Assembly (NCBI GenBank): GCA_023416745.1
Contig: JAEZHF010000063.1
Coordinates: 1-64,000 of the forward strand
Direction: 5' to 3'
Length of the DNA stretch: 64,000 nt
Origin: Bacillota bacterium
GTDB taxonomy: Bacteria > Bacillota > Clostridia > Christensenellales > SZUA-584
This document shows, piece after piece, positions 27,098 to 36,597 of this stretch (within the stretch, counting starts at the first letter, position 1; every line of letters begins with the position of its first letter). Below the pieces are notes generated by a model. It had not been told where the DNA came from and did no database searches. It saw only the letters and a program-made list of their open reading frames with translations. Both the position numbers and the translations under genes were made by a program.

Positions 27098-27919
27098 TCA
27101 TTCTGTATTTTGTATCTGTCTCGCGGCGTACAGTGCCTTATTAGGTACGCTCGCTTGCTCCTGTGCGAACTCCGTCATGCAGTTCCAGTATCGCTTGGGC
27201 ATGTGGCTCATCCGGCAGCGCGGGTTATGACGCTCCTTGATCTCAATCGTTCTGTAAAACAGCCGCCAAAGTTCGCGGAACTTCATTTCCTCTTCGTCCG
27301 GCTGCGGCTGCTCGAAGGCCTCCACAGCGCAGATGTGCGCCTTGCCGCTCTGGTATAACAGCACCATGCCGTGCGTCTTGTCGTATATCAGGAATCGCTC
27401 GCCAGGGTACCGTTCGGCAAAGGGGCGCGCGAGCAGCGGCAGTACAATGTTTTTGGGCTCGATCTGTGCCGTCAGTACGCCGTCGGTTTCCGAGAAGCGG
27501 ATAAATCCCTGAAACAGGTGCGCTTCGTGTTTGAGGTGACGGACGGCGGTGGTGAGTGCATGCACCGTTTCATCCGTCAGGCGGCTGAGCACTGAGCGCC
27601 CGTGCCTGTAACCCAAGCGGAGAAACTTGAGTATGAGCAACTCCTTTCCCGGTAGATTGGTGAGGTACGCATGGCGCACAAAGTCCAGCGCGGCATACCC
27701 CATCTTCTGCGGAATGGATCTTTGCACCCGCTGAGAACGGTCCGGCTGCGTCTCTATTGTCCTTGTGTTCAACAGAAGCGGCAGCTGGCTATCCTCCGTC
27801 AGCACATCAGCGGGCAGTTCGTTCTTCTCATAGCTTTCAAACACGCAGCAAAGCAGGCCGTCAAAGCTGCCATCGTATACATAGACCACCAGCGCTGGTT
27901 CCGCGATAATTCGCCGCAT
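27098..27919 (-). CDS. TIGR03915-type putative DNA repair / glycosylase-like protein (DUF4130)
   Basis: A 273-residue protein beginning MRRIIAEPALVVYVYDGSFDGLLC, the conserved start of the family found next to a radical SAM partner. The C-terminal half (RPFAERYPGERFLIYD..) is the uracil-DNA-glycosylase-like DUF4130 part with a RNPRCRMSHMPKRYW end. The ATG overlaps the partner's stop (TGATG). The exact reaction is unproven; the pair is regarded as a DNA modification or repair system. Confidence 0.85.
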   Translation of the reverse strand: MRRIIAEPALVVYVYDGSFDGLLCCVFESYEKNELPADVLTEDSQLPLLLNTRTIETQPDRSQRVQRSIPQKMGYAALDFVRHAYLTNLPGKELLILKFLRLGYRHGRSVLSRLTDETVHALTTAVRHLKHEAHLFQGFIRFSETDGVLTAQIEPKNIVLPLLARPFAERYPGERFLIYDKTHGMVLLYQSGKAHICAVEAFEQPQPDEEEMKFRELWRLFYRTIEIKERHNPRCRMSHMPKRYWNCMTEFAQEQASVPNKALYAARQIQNTE

Positions 27920-29247
27920 CACAGCTCTCCTGTCAGGCATTTTTGCAGCTCCTCCTGTGCCAGCACCGGGTGCTCAAACAGCGACAGCTGACGCGGCCTG
28001 ACCGTTCCACTGCCCGACAGCGCCGTCTCTATGCGCCCCCGCATCTGTTCGGATAACAGCGCCTGCAGCAGCATATCCTGCGCCGTGTCCAGACCGTCCG
28101 GACGCTTGCCGGAACAGCTGATGAAATACTGCGCGCGCTTGAGCACAACGCCCAGCTTTTTGAGTCCTGCAACGTCCAGCTTGCCTGTTTGGCGGGCGGT
28201 AATGATGCGCTGCGCGCTGCGTACTCCAATGCCCGGCACGCGCAGCAGTGTTTCATAGGGTGCACGGTTGACCTCTACGGGAAACTGCTCCGGATGGCGG
28301 AGCGCCCAATTACACTTGGGGTCGAGGTACGGGTTGAAATTGGGGTGCTCCTCGTCCAGCAGCTCCGAAGCCGAGAATCCATAAAACCGCAGCAGCCAAT
28401 CCGCCTGGTACAGCCGGTGTTCGCGCAGCAGTGGCGGTTTGGTTTCACGCGATGGCAGCAGCGAATTCTCCACAGAGGGAATATAAGCGGAGAAGAACAC
28501 GCGCTTGAGCTTATAGCGCGAATACAGACCCTCCGTCAGGCTCAGTATCTTGAGGTCATTCTCCCCCGTTGCGCCCACTATCATCTGTGTGCTCTGGCCT
28601 GCCGGAACAAAGCGTGGTGCGCTTCTGACCAGCGCGCGTTCCTTCTTGTTCTCTGTGATACGGTCTGTGATAAAACCCATCGGCGCCAGTATGGACTGCA
28701 TGTTTTTGTCAGGTGCCAGCCGCCGCAGGCTGGTTTTAGACGGCAGCTCGATGTTGATACTCATGCGGTCGGCCAGCGTGCCCAGTCTTGAGAGAAGCGC
28801 CTGATCCGCGCCGGGAATTGCTTTCACGTGGATGTAGCCGCAGAAGCGATACTCATCTCGCAGTATGCGCAGTGTCTGTATCATGCGCTCTGTGGTATGG
28901 TCCGGACTTTTAATCACGCCTGAGCTTAAGAAGAGTCCTTCTATATAGTTGCGGCGATAGAACGCGATAGTCAAGTCGGCCAGCTCATTGGGCTCAAACG
29001 TTGCGCGCGGCGTGTCGTGAGTACGCCTGTTTACACAGTAGGCGCAGTCGTAAACGCACGCATTGCTCATCAGCACCTTCAGCAGTGAGATGCACCTCCC
29101 ATCGCCGGAAAAGCTGTGGCAGATTCCGCAGGCAACCGCACTGCCTATGCCACCCTTGGAAGCCTTTCTGTCTGCTCCGCTGGACGTGCAGGCCACATCA
29201 TATTTGGCTGCATCGGTCAATATGCGCAGCTTTTCATATATATCCAC
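27919..29247 (-). CDS. TIGR03916-type radical SAM protein, putative DNA repair
   Basis: A 442-residue radical SAM enzyme. The 4Fe-4S motif is CVYDCAYC (about residue 75), followed by the SAM barrel with GLFLSSGVIKSPDHT; the C terminus holds a helix-hairpin-helix DNA-binding element (RVPGIGVRSAQRII). I choose the GTG at 29247 (M-D-I-Y-E-K-L), because AAGGAG lies ten bases upstream and because the alternative ATG at 29271 sits inside the -10 hexamer of the promoter. First gene of a two-gene operon with the DUF4130 protein. Confidence 0.88.
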   Translation of the reverse strand: MDIYEKLRILTDAAKYDVACTSSGADRKASKGGIGSAVACGICHSFSGDGRCISLLKVLMSNACVYDCAYCVNRRTHDTPRATFEPNELADLTIAFYRRNYIEGLFLSSGVIKSPDHTTERMIQTLRILRDEYRFCGYIHVKAIPGADQALLSRLGTLADRMSINIELPSKTSLRRLAPDKNMQSILAPMGFITDRITENKKERALVRSAPRFVPAGQSTQMIVGATGENDLKILSLTEGLYSRYKLKRVFFSAYIPSVENSLLPSRETKPPLLREHRLYQADWLLRFYGFSASELLDEEHPNFNPYLDPKCNWALRHPEQFPVEVNRAPYETLLRVPGIGVRSAQRIITARQTGKLDVAGLKKLGVVLKRAQYFISCSGKRPDGLDTAQDMLLQALLSEQMRGRIETALSGSGTVRPRQLSLFEHPVLAQEELQKCLTGEL

Positions 29248-29269
29248 TCCCGTCACACTCCTTGAAACC

Positions 29270-29298
29270 ATTATACTTAGAACATCAGTTCTTGTAAA
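29270..29298 (-). promoter_or_regulatory. Promoter of the radical SAM / DUF4130 pair
   Basis: TTTACA (29293-29298), 17 bases, TATAAT (29270-29275) on the minus strand. Its predicted start point, near 29263, leaves only the downstream GTG usable as start codon. Confidence 0.65.
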
Positions 29299-29366
29299 TA
29301 GAATACGGAATACTCGTTCGTATATTACCCCATAAGCAGCCCGAAAAAGCGGACTGTTTACGAAAA

Positions 29367-29395
29367 TTGCCGAAAGCGAGCAGCTATGTTATACT
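29367..29395 (+). promoter_or_regulatory. Promoter of the MFS transporter gene
   Basis: TTGCCG (29367-29372), 17 bases, TATACT (29390-29395) with an extended TGT just before it. Confidence 0.5.
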
Positions 29396-29480
29396 CGGCG
29401 AAGGTCTGTGGAAGGAAACCGAACTCTATTGTCCAAACGCTCCACAGGACCGGAAATTCGGAAACGAAAGCGAAGGAATT

Positions 29481-30641
29481 ATGTCCTCTCTTCTGCTTGT
29501 CATTATCTACATTGCGTTCATCGGGCTCGGCCTGCCGGATTCCCTCCTCGGCACCGCATGGCCCGCGGCGTATATCGACCTCGGCGTGCCTGTCGGCGCG
29601 GCAGGCATGGCCGCTGTGATTGGTACCGGCGGCACTGTTCTATCCAGCCTGCTGGCCGAGCGCCTCATCAAAGCTTTGGGCACTGGACGGGTGGCACTGA
29701 TCTCTATGCTGATGACTGCTGTCGCACTAATGGGCATGGGTTTTGTTCAGCAATATTGGATGTTACTGGCGCTGGCCGTACCGCTGGGCTTGGGAGCAGG
29801 CACCATCGACGCCTCACTCAACAATTTCATTGCACTTAACTACAAGGCCACGCACATGAACTGGCTGCATTGCTTCTGGGGTGTGGGTGCAACGGCAAGC
29901 CCTGCGATCATGGCGCTTTATCTGGCAGCCGGAAGCTGGCGCGGCGCATACCGTACCATATCGTTCGCGCTTTTTGGCATATCATTGCTGCTTGTACTAT
30001 CCCTCTCGTTGTGGAAGCGCGTTGGCCATGCGCCGTCGCTTCATGAACACAGGGCCGCAACACCCATACTGACGCTTATCCGACGTCCCGGCGCGGCCTT
30101 TGCCTGTCTGGCTTTTTTCGCTTACTGCGCGGCAGAGTATTCCACCGGGCTTTGGGCCAGCACATACTTCGTTGAGGTAAAGGGCTTAGAGCCGGACACG
30201 GCAGCATCCTGGGCATCCATGTACTATCTCGGCATTACTCTGGGCCGTCTGGCCAGCGGTTTCGCTGCCATCAAGCTCAAAAGCCGCACATTGGTCCGCA
30301 TTGGCAATGGCATGATACTGCTGGGTATACTGGGCTTGCTGGTGCTGCCGGGTGCAGGGCTGCTCGCCGGCTTGCTGCTGGTCGGCCTCGGGTGCGCGCC
30401 CATATTCCCGTCGCTGCTCGATCAGACGCCCGGCTTCTTCGGAATCGAGTATTCGCAGGGCATGATGGGCCTGCAGATGGCCAGCGCCTACACCGGCAGC
30501 GCGCTGATGGCACCGTTATTCGGATGGATTTCGCCGTACATCGATATCGGCTCCTGGCCATTCTTCCTGTTGGCATTCTTCGCAGTGATGATATTTTCGA
30601 CGGAGAGCACCCTCTCCTCGGTCACAAAAGCCTCCGGCTAG
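29481..30641 (+). CDS. Major facilitator superfamily transporter
   Basis: A 386-residue protein with about 12 hydrophobic helices. The N terminus (FIGLGLPDSLLGTAWPA) resembles the Bsc6/fucose-permease-like MFS branch, a group with mostly unknown sugar or metabolite substrates. The start MSSLLLV has GAAGGAA before it; 38 codons in frame upstream overlap the promoter. It is divergent from the repair pair and ends in a terminator at 30673. Confidence 0.82.
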   Translation: MSSLLLVIIYIAFIGLGLPDSLLGTAWPAAYIDLGVPVGAAGMAAVIGTGGTVLSSLLAERLIKALGTGRVALISMLMTAVALMGMGFVQQYWMLLALAVPLGLGAGTIDASLNNFIALNYKATHMNWLHCFWGVGATASPAIMALYLAAGSWRGAYRTISFALFGISLLLVLSLSLWKRVGHAPSLHEHRAATPILTLIRRPGAAFACLAFFAYCAAEYSTGLWASTYFVEVKGLEPDTAASWASMYYLGITLGRLASGFAAIKLKSRTLVRIGNGMILLGILGLLVLPGAGLLAGLLLVGLGCAPIFPSLLDQTPGFFGIEYSQGMMGLQMASAYTGSALMAPLFGWISPYIDIGSWPFFLLAFFAVMIFSTESTLSSVTKASG

Positions 30642-30672
30642 TCACCCGCTGGCTGATAAATGAATTAATAAG

Positions 30673-30720
30673 CCCCGCGGCTGTTTTTGTCTACTGCAGG
30701 CGGGGTATTTTCATCTTTTT
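30673..30720 (+). terminator. Terminator of the MFS gene
   Basis: CCCCGC (30673-30678) pairs with GCGGGG (30700-30705), and the following stretch is T-rich (TATTTTCATC then eight T). Confidence 0.6.
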
Positions 30721-32249
30721 TTAACGATCAGCCCATACACGTCCATATATTTTGCGTTCAGGTAGTCGATGAAGTATCTCGCCGCGAGCGGCTCACCCGT
30801 CACCTTCTGAATCAGCTCCGCCGGCAGATAGACCGCGCCGTGCCGGTGAACGTGCTCCTTGAACCATGCATTCACGCACATGAGGTCACCCTCCGCAATG
30901 CGCCGCTCCATGTCCGGCACATCCTGCTTCATCGTGTGCAGCATTTGCGCACCGTACAGATTACCGAGCGCGTAGCTGGGGAAATAGCCGAAGTTGCCGC
31001 CCGACCAGTGGGTATCCTGCAATATCCCCTCGCCGTCGTTTTTTGGCTCCACTCCGAGGTATTCCTTATACTTTTGGTTCCACAGCGCGGGCAGCTCGTC
31101 AACGTCCGCTCCTCCATCGAATATCGCCTTCTCCATCTCGTAGCGGATGATGATGTGCAGGCTGTACGTCAGCTCATCCGCCTCGATGCGGATCAAAGAG
31201 GGCGAAACTGCGTTGACGGCCTTGTAGAACGACTCCAGCGGTACGCCGTCAAGCTGCGGGAAAGCCTTCTGCGCTTCGGTATAGAAGTATTCCCAGAACG
31301 CGCGGCTGCGGCCGATGAGGTTCTCGTACAGCCGCGACTGCGACTCGTGGATGCCCATCGAAGCGCCCGTCATCAGCATCGTGCCCATGAGCGCGGGATC
31401 GATGTTCTGCTCGTATATCGCGTGGCCGCCCTCGTGGATGCTGCTGTACAGCGCACTGCGCAGCTCGTTTTCAGTGTAATGGGTGGTGATGCGCACATCG
31501 CTTGGCCCCATCGTGATGGTGAACGGGTGCACCGAAACATCCAGCCGCCCCGCTTCGAAGTCGTAGCCCATTCTTTCCAGCACATGGCGGGAGAAGCGCG
31601 CCTGTGCGTCTGCTGTGAATGTGTTCTTAAGGAAGCTGTCGTCCGGCTTCGGCTTGGATTTGATTCTGTCCAGCAGCGCCACAATTGCATCGCGCACCTC
31701 GCTGAACACCTTATCCAGCGCGGCTGTGGTGACGCCCGGTTCGTAGTAGTCCAGCAGCCGGTCGTAGCCTTGTCCGCCGCCACCCCAATATCCGATGAAT
31801 TCGCGGTTGAACCCGATCAGCGTTTTCAGATGCGGTTTGAACATCGCGTAGTCCGATGTGTCTTTGGCCGCCTCCCACGCGGCCTCCGCCGCGGATACCG
31901 CCACAACGTACGCGCGGTAACGCTCCTCGGGAATCTTCATCGAGCGGTCGTATTCGCGCTTGGCGCGGTCGGCTATTGCACGCGTCACATCGTCCGCGTC
32001 CGTCAATGCCGAAAACTCGTCAATAAAAGCCTTCATGGTATCCGACGTCTGTTTGCGGTACAGCTCGGCGGAGAGGTAACCCAGCACCTCACCGCGGTAC
32101 GCGACTCCCTTGCGCGGTATGCTTACCCGCGAGTCCCAGTAGAGCGCTGCTATAGCGCTGCTGAGATATTCGATGTCCCTCAGATACGCTTTGAACGCAT
32201 CCAGTCTGCCGTTTTCCATGCCCAGATAAAGCCCTTCCGTTTTGATCAT
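30711..32249 (-). CDS. M32 family metallocarboxypeptidase (Taq type)
   Basis: A 512-residue cytoplasmic zinc carboxypeptidase removing C-terminal residues from peptides. The HExxH motif is HEGGH (about residue 269) in IHEGGHAIYEQN, with a downstream HESQSRLYEN motif carrying the third ligand. Length matches the family. It starts 22 bases after the ADH-ALDH gene, with only a weak ribosome binding site (AAAGAAAT), so it may be expressed by reinitiation. Confidence 0.93.
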   Translation of the reverse strand: MIKTEGLYLGMENGRLDAFKAYLRDIEYLSSAIAALYWDSRVSIPRKGVAYRGEVLGYLSAELYRKQTSDTMKAFIDEFSALTDADDVTRAIADRAKREYDRSMKIPEERYRAYVVAVSAAEAAWEAAKDTSDYAMFKPHLKTLIGFNREFIGYWGGGGQGYDRLLDYYEPGVTTAALDKVFSEVRDAIVALLDRIKSKPKPDDSFLKNTFTADAQARFSRHVLERMGYDFEAGRLDVSVHPFTITMGPSDVRITTHYTENELRSALYSSIHEGGHAIYEQNIDPALMGTMLMTGASMGIHESQSRLYENLIGRSRAFWEYFYTEAQKAFPQLDGVPLESFYKAVNAVSPSLIRIEADELTYSLHIIIRYEMEKAIFDGGADVDELPALWNQKYKEYLGVEPKNDGEGILQDTHWSGGNFGYFPSYALGNLYGAQMLHTMKQDVPDMERRIAEGDLMCVNAWFKEHVHRHGAVYLPAELIQKVTGEPLAARYFIDYLNAKYMDVYGLIVKKR

Positions 32250-32271
32250 ATTTCTTTTGATATCATACCCG

Positions 32272-34860
32272 TTATTTCAGAAAGAAACGCAGCAGCTTCT
32301 CTTTGGTGGTGTCCAGCGGCGCGTAACGTATCGGCAGGTCAATCCACGTCTTTTTGTCCACGATGCTCTTGTAGTGCGTGAACGTATCGAAGCTGTGTTT
32401 GCCGTGATACGAGCCCATGCCGCTCTCCCCCACACCGCCGAAGCCCATGTGAGATGTGGCCAAATGGATGATGGTGTCGTTGATGCAGCCGCCGCCGAAC
32501 GACACCTCGCGCAGCACGCGCCTTTGCAGCGCCTTGTTCTCCGAGAACAAATAAAGCGCCAGCGGCTTGAGGTGCGCCTTGATCTCGCGGATAACCGCGT
32601 CGATATCCGTGTATTCCAGCAGCGGCATGATGGGTCCGAAGATCTCCTCACCCATCACCGGCGACTGGCGCGTGATGTCCGTCAGCACCGTGGGCGCGAT
32701 CTTGAGCGTGTCACGGCGGCTGTCTCCGCCCACCATGGCGTTCTCACCCTGCATCAGTCCCAGCAGGCGGTCGAAGTGCTTTTCATTCACGATGCGCGGC
32801 AGGCACGGGTTGTTTGCGCCGCCCGGATAGAATTCGGGGATGACGCGCTTCAATTCCTCAATCAGCTCCGCCTTTTTACTTGCGTGGACATACACATAAT
32901 CGGGCGCAACACATGTCTGCCCCGCGTTGATGTATTTGCCGAACGCCAGACGCTTCGCCGCGAGCACGATGTTTGCCGTCTCGTCCACGATGACCGGACT
33001 CTTGCCGCCCAGCTCCAGGCTCACCGGCGTCAGGTGCTTGGCCGCAGCCGCCATCACCACCTTGCCCACCGCCACGCTGCCGGTGAAGAATATGTAGTCG
33101 AACTTCTGCTCCAGCAGATCGGCGTTCTCGGCACGGCCACCCGTCACCACGCTCACCAGCCCGGGCGGAAACGCGGCGGACAACAACTCCGCCAGCGCCG
33201 CGGACGTGTGCGGTGTGTAGTTGGACGGCTTTAGCACCACGGTGTTTCCTGCGGCCAGCGCCCCCGCCAGCGGATCAATCGAGAGCAGCACCGGATAGTT
33301 CCAAGGTGATATGATCAGCGCAGCGCCATACGGCTCGGGCACCACGAAGCTGTCCGCAGCGAACTGCGGCAACGGCGTAGGCATGCGTCGGTTCCGCACC
33401 CAGCCCGGCAGATGCTTGATCAGGAAGCGTATTTCATCCCGGCACATACCGATCTCCGTCATGTACGCCTCGCAATCGGATTTGCCAAGATCGGCGCGCA
33501 GCGCCTCCATCAGCTTATTCTCATTGTCGATCACCAAATTCAGCAGGCACTTGAGCGATTCGATACGGCCCTTTAAATCCAGCGTTGCGCCGGTATCAAA
33601 ATACTCCCGCTGCATGTTCACGAGTTCCGTCTTGTTCATGGTATTGACCTCCTTTTGCATCACACGCCAGATGATAGCGGTGATCTCCTTTTTACCGAAA
33701 ACCTTGGGCACCGGATACCACGGGTTGGCCTCGGCCAGCGCCCACTTTGCCATCTGCGGTATGTCCTCCCGGTGTATCTCTTCGAACGTCTCCGGCAGGC
33801 CCATTTCTGCGTTGAGCTGCCGTATTGACTTGATGAATGCCGCGGCCGCCTGCGCTTCATCCATGCCGACAATATCCAGCCCGGCCGCCTGCGCCAGCTT
33901 GGCCAGCTTGGCATGCACGGTGCCGCCGAACGCTTCCAGAACGTGCGGCAGCAGCACGGCGTTGGCACGCCCATGCGTCTCATTATAAAGCCCGCTCAAT
34001 GTGTGCGCAATGGAATGGTTATATGTCAGGCCGGAACGCGTGAACGAATCTCCCGCGAGAAACGCCGCCCGCAGCATGTTCTGCCGCGCCTCCATGTTCC
34101 GCCCGTCCTTGTACGCTGTGCGAAGGTTGGCGAATATCAGCCGCACGGCCTCCTCGGACATCGCCCGGCAGCGTTTGGTGACCGTCCATGTGATATAGGC
34201 CTCCACCGCGTGCGCCAGCGCATCCATACCCGTCTCAGCGGTAACTGAGGGCGGCAGCCCCGCTGTGATCTCCGGGTCCAGCACAGCGCAGACGGGAATC
34301 AGGCTGGGGTCGTTCACGGCGTATTTGTGATGGGTGGCGCTGTCCGTGACCACCGCCGCAACCGTCACTTCGGAGCCGGTTCCCGCCGTCGTGGCCACCG
34401 CGAACACCGGCGGCAGCTTTTTAATCACTTTCAAAAAGCCGCCCATTTTCGCGACAGATGTACGCGGTTTTGCAACTCGGGCTGACGCTGCCTTTGCAGT
34501 GTCGATCACGGAGCCGCCGCCGAACGCAATGAAACCGTCGCAGCCGTTTTGCAGATACGCCTCGCGCGCCTGCTCGACCATATCCACGGTCGGGTTAGCC
34601 TTCACGGCGTCAAACACTGTGTATTGTATGCCCGCCTCATCCAGCGCCTTTTCCAGCGGCGTCGTCAGACCGAGCCTTCGCAGCATCTGATCCGTCACAA
34701 ACAGCACACGATGTGCGCCGAAGCGTTTGATCACTCCGGGCAGCTCCGTCACGCAGCCCGACCCTTCCAGACGCACCGGCGACCGCCATGGCAGCAGCCG
34801 CGAGGCTTTATAAAAGCAAAACTGAAACACACGATACCAGACGATTGTGGCTTTGTTCAT
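32272..34860 (-). CDS. Alcohol dehydrogenase (Fe-type) fused in frame to aldehyde dehydrogenase (ALDH3-like)
   Basis: One 862-residue open frame. Residues 1-407 are an iron-containing alcohol dehydrogenase (GGGSVIDTAKA, TTAGTGSE, metal ligands in DALAHAVEAY, HSIAHTLSG and HGRANAV). Residues 408-862 are an ALDH3-class aldehyde dehydrogenase (SPWNYPVLLSIDPLAGALAAG, catalytic Glu in LELGGKSP, catalytic Cys in NAGQTCVAP). The order is the reverse of AdhE. At the join a perfect AGGAGG (33648-33653) stands eight bases before ATG 33637-33639, so a separate 455-residue ALDH can also be made. The pair would oxidise an alcohol to an acid, or the reverse. Confidence 0.85.
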   Translation of the reverse strand: MNKATIVWYRVFQFCFYKASRLLPWRSPVRLEGSGCVTELPGVIKRFGAHRVLFVTDQMLRRLGLTTPLEKALDEAGIQYTVFDAVKANPTVDMVEQAREAYLQNGCDGFIAFGGGSVIDTAKAASARVAKPRTSVAKMGGFLKVIKKLPPVFAVATTAGTGSEVTVAAVVTDSATHHKYAVNDPSLIPVCAVLDPEITAGLPPSVTAETGMDALAHAVEAYITWTVTKRCRAMSEEAVRLIFANLRTAYKDGRNMEARQNMLRAAFLAGDSFTRSGLTYNHSIAHTLSGLYNETHGRANAVLLPHVLEAFGGTVHAKLAKLAQAAGLDIVGMDEAQAAAAFIKSIRQLNAEMGLPETFEEIHREDIPQMAKWALAEANPWYPVPKVFGKKEITAIIWRVMQKEVNTMNKTELVNMQREYFDTGATLDLKGRIESLKCLLNLVIDNENKLMEALRADLGKSDCEAYMTEIGMCRDEIRFLIKHLPGWVRNRRMPTPLPQFAADSFVVPEPYGAALIISPWNYPVLLSIDPLAGALAAGNTVVLKPSNYTPHTSAALAELLSAAFPPGLVSVVTGGRAENADLLEQKFDYIFFTGSVAVGKVVMAAAAKHLTPVSLELGGKSPVIVDETANIVLAAKRLAFGKYINAGQTCVAPDYVYVHASKKAELIEELKRVIPEFYPGGANNPCLPRIVNEKHFDRLLGLMQGENAMVGGDSRRDTLKIAPTVLTDITRQSPVMGEEIFGPIMPLLEYTDIDAVIREIKAHLKPLALYLFSENKALQRRVLREVSFGGGCINDTIIHLATSHMGFGGVGESGMGSYHGKHSFDTFTHYKSIVDKKTWIDLPIRYAPLDTTKEKLLRFFLK

Positions 34861-34999
34861 ACGACAAACCCTCCGTCAGATTTAAATTTTATGAGTTGAA
34901 TGCGAAGTGGATAAATGTAACAAAACTATCATAACTGATATTTTGCCGGTTTGCCAGAAGATATTGTTAGTATTGCGAATATTCCTTAAATCTCTGGTG

Positions 35000-35653
35000 T
35001 CAGTTCGCACCTTCGTATGTAATGTCGAACAGCCCCTGCGGCACGTACTCGCCCGACAGCACTTTACTGATGCGTGCTGACCTTTGGGCATTCTCCTTGG
35101 GATGATCTGCCACATTGAGCTCCTCCGGGCTGATCAGGCACGCTATCAGCGATATGTACTCGTCCTCCGTTAATTCAGAGACCGGTTTACTGTAATAGTA
35201 TTGCGCGGCATCGTGGAGGCCGTAAACACCGTTGCCAAAGTACATCAGATTGATGTAAAGCGTGAGCTGGGTGTCCTTGTCCGCGAGCGGGTCCAGCGCC
35301 AGCCACGCGCACAGCGTCTGCTTGATTTTCATCAGACCCTGCTCAAAATCCTTGAAATACAGCTTCTTGGCAAGCCCCTGCGTAATCGTCGTCCAGCCAG
35401 CGCCCGGCGTGACGAAATCAACACCGTGGTGACCATAAAAGTTAGGGTCCTCGACCTTGATCAATATGTCCTTTTGCTCCGGGGATAATTCCTTCGCATC
35501 CATGTCGATATTTTCGGACGCGAGAATGTCCTCTACCAAACCGGGCGTCTTTACACGTGCCGATATGGCCTCGACGCTGTAGTAAACAATAACAGCAGCA
35601 ATCAGTATAAGCACAACCCAAATTATTGTTCTTTTGATAAATCCCTTTTTCAT
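35000..35653 (-). CDS. Small monofunctional peptidoglycan glycosyltransferase (GT51)
   Basis: A 217-residue protein with an N-terminal membrane anchor (about 9-30) and a compact transglycosylase domain. The catalytic Glu motif reads VEDPNFYGHHG and the second motif TTITQGLAKKLY, both close to the GT51 consensus. It polymerises lipid II outside the membrane. It lacks the transpeptidase part of class A penicillin-binding proteins. The domain is short and a few motif residues differ, so activity is likely but not certain. Ribosome binding site GGAGG. Confidence 0.8.
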   Translation of the reverse strand: MKKGFIKRTIIWVVLILIAAVIVYYSVEAISARVKTPGLVEDILASENIDMDAKELSPEQKDILIKVEDPNFYGHHGVDFVTPGAGWTTITQGLAKKLYFKDFEQGLMKIKQTLCAWLALDPLADKDTQLTLYINLMYFGNGVYGLHDAAQYYYSKPVSELTEDEYISLIACLISPEELNVADHPKENAQRSARISKVLSGEYVPQGLFDITYEGAN

Positions 35654-35869
35654 GAATCGCCTCCATGCCGGAAAGGTCTAATCTCTCTATATGCTTCAAC
35701 TTTTCAGCGCTGCCTGTTATTATTTTATATTTGCGTTCATATCATTATTCTCCTGCGCAGTCTATTTCGAGGGCCGCTTTGTATCACCAGAACAAATCCC
35801 GCAGCGTCACATAGAATATAGGGAACAGCCTTGTACACAGGCTGATTAAATATACAGGTGGTAGTGATT

Positions 35870-36277
35870 ATGCCGGATGATTTTGATGCTTCCCGCGGCA
35901 TGCAGACAGCGCAGCGCGGGTTCCGCCGCGGCGGATTTCCGCGCGGAGGCGGGATTCGGCGCGGGTTCCCCAGAGGGCGCGGCGGCTTTCCCGGACGTTT
36001 TCCCAGAAGGCGCTTCCCCGGCCCCTTCGTATACCCGTTCTTCTTTGGCTTCCCGCAGCAGCGGTGCTTCTTTATAGACCGCTTCGGGCGGTGCTGCGAC
36101 CAGTTCGGGCGGTGCTATTACCGCGGACCCGGACCGTATCCTTTCGCCTCTCTCACCGAGCAGGACGGCTGGTACGGCTCGCCGGGCAGCTGGGATATGA
36201 TGGCGGATATGGACGATATGTACGATGACATGGGCAGCATGGTGGCTTACATCGACGACGATGACGATTTTGATTGA
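35870..36277 (+). CDS. Arg/Gly/Phe-rich small protein with acidic tail
   Basis: A 135-residue low-complexity protein of three parts: an Arg/Gly/Phe/Pro stretch (about 15-60, with RRGGFPRGGG-type repeats), a Cys/Phe-rich core (QQRCFFIDRFGRCCDQFGRC), and an Asp/Met-rich tail ending DDDDDFD. There is no signal peptide. AGGTGG lies eight bases before the ATG and a terminator follows at 36301, so it is probably a real gene. I recognise no family; the composition is reminiscent of spore-surface or nucleic-acid-binding disordered proteins, which is only a guess. Confidence 0.6.
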   Translation: MPDDFDASRGMQTAQRGFRRGGFPRGGGIRRGFPRGRGGFPGRFPRRRFPGPFVYPFFFGFPQQRCFFIDRFGRCCDQFGRCYYRGPGPYPFASLTEQDGWYGSPGSWDMMADMDDMYDDMGSMVAYIDDDDDFD

Positions 36278-36300
36278 CGCAAAAACATAGGATGACGCAA

Positions 36301-36334
36301 AAAACCGGCTTGCCGATAGCGACAGGCCGGTTTT
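36301..36334 (+). terminator. Terminator of the Arg/Gly/Phe-rich gene
   Basis: AAAACCGGC (36301-36309) pairs with GCCGGTTTT (36326-36334); the run of four T ends the right arm and the hairpin is strong in both directions. Confidence 0.65.
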
Positions 36335-36375
36335 GCTGTATTCTCCACAAATGAGTTAGCCCGGTCTGAACAATA

Positions 36376-36597
36376 CTATTCTACAGAGACCGTCTCAATC
36401 TGGCAAAACGCAAGCATTTCGTCATCTGTATAACCTTCTGGAATAGATGCTTGATACGCTTTTTCTTTGTCAGCCCAGAGAATAGAGTAGCCGCCAGTTT
36501 TATCCTTTTCTTGATCAAACCATTCTAAAAATACATACTTAATTCCCTTATATTCAATTTCGCGAACAGATGTCCCGAGTCTATCCAGTTCGTTCAT
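36376..36597 (-). CDS. Hypothetical 73-residue protein
   Basis: Encodes a mixed alpha/beta, acidic, soluble peptide (starts MNELDRLGTS, ends ETVSVE). There is no clear Shine-Dalgarno before the ATG and base composition is more AT-rich than the surrounding genes, so it may be acquired or a remnant. No family recognised. Confidence 0.4.
   Translation of the reverse strand: MNELDRLGTSVREIEYKGIKYVFLEWFDQEKDKTGGYSILWADKEKAYQASIPEGYTDDEMLAFCQIETVSVE

Noticed and set aside
30687..32381. A 564-codon open frame antisense to the M32 carboxypeptidase
   Set aside because: Same reason: opposite strand carries the conserved HEGGH enzyme.
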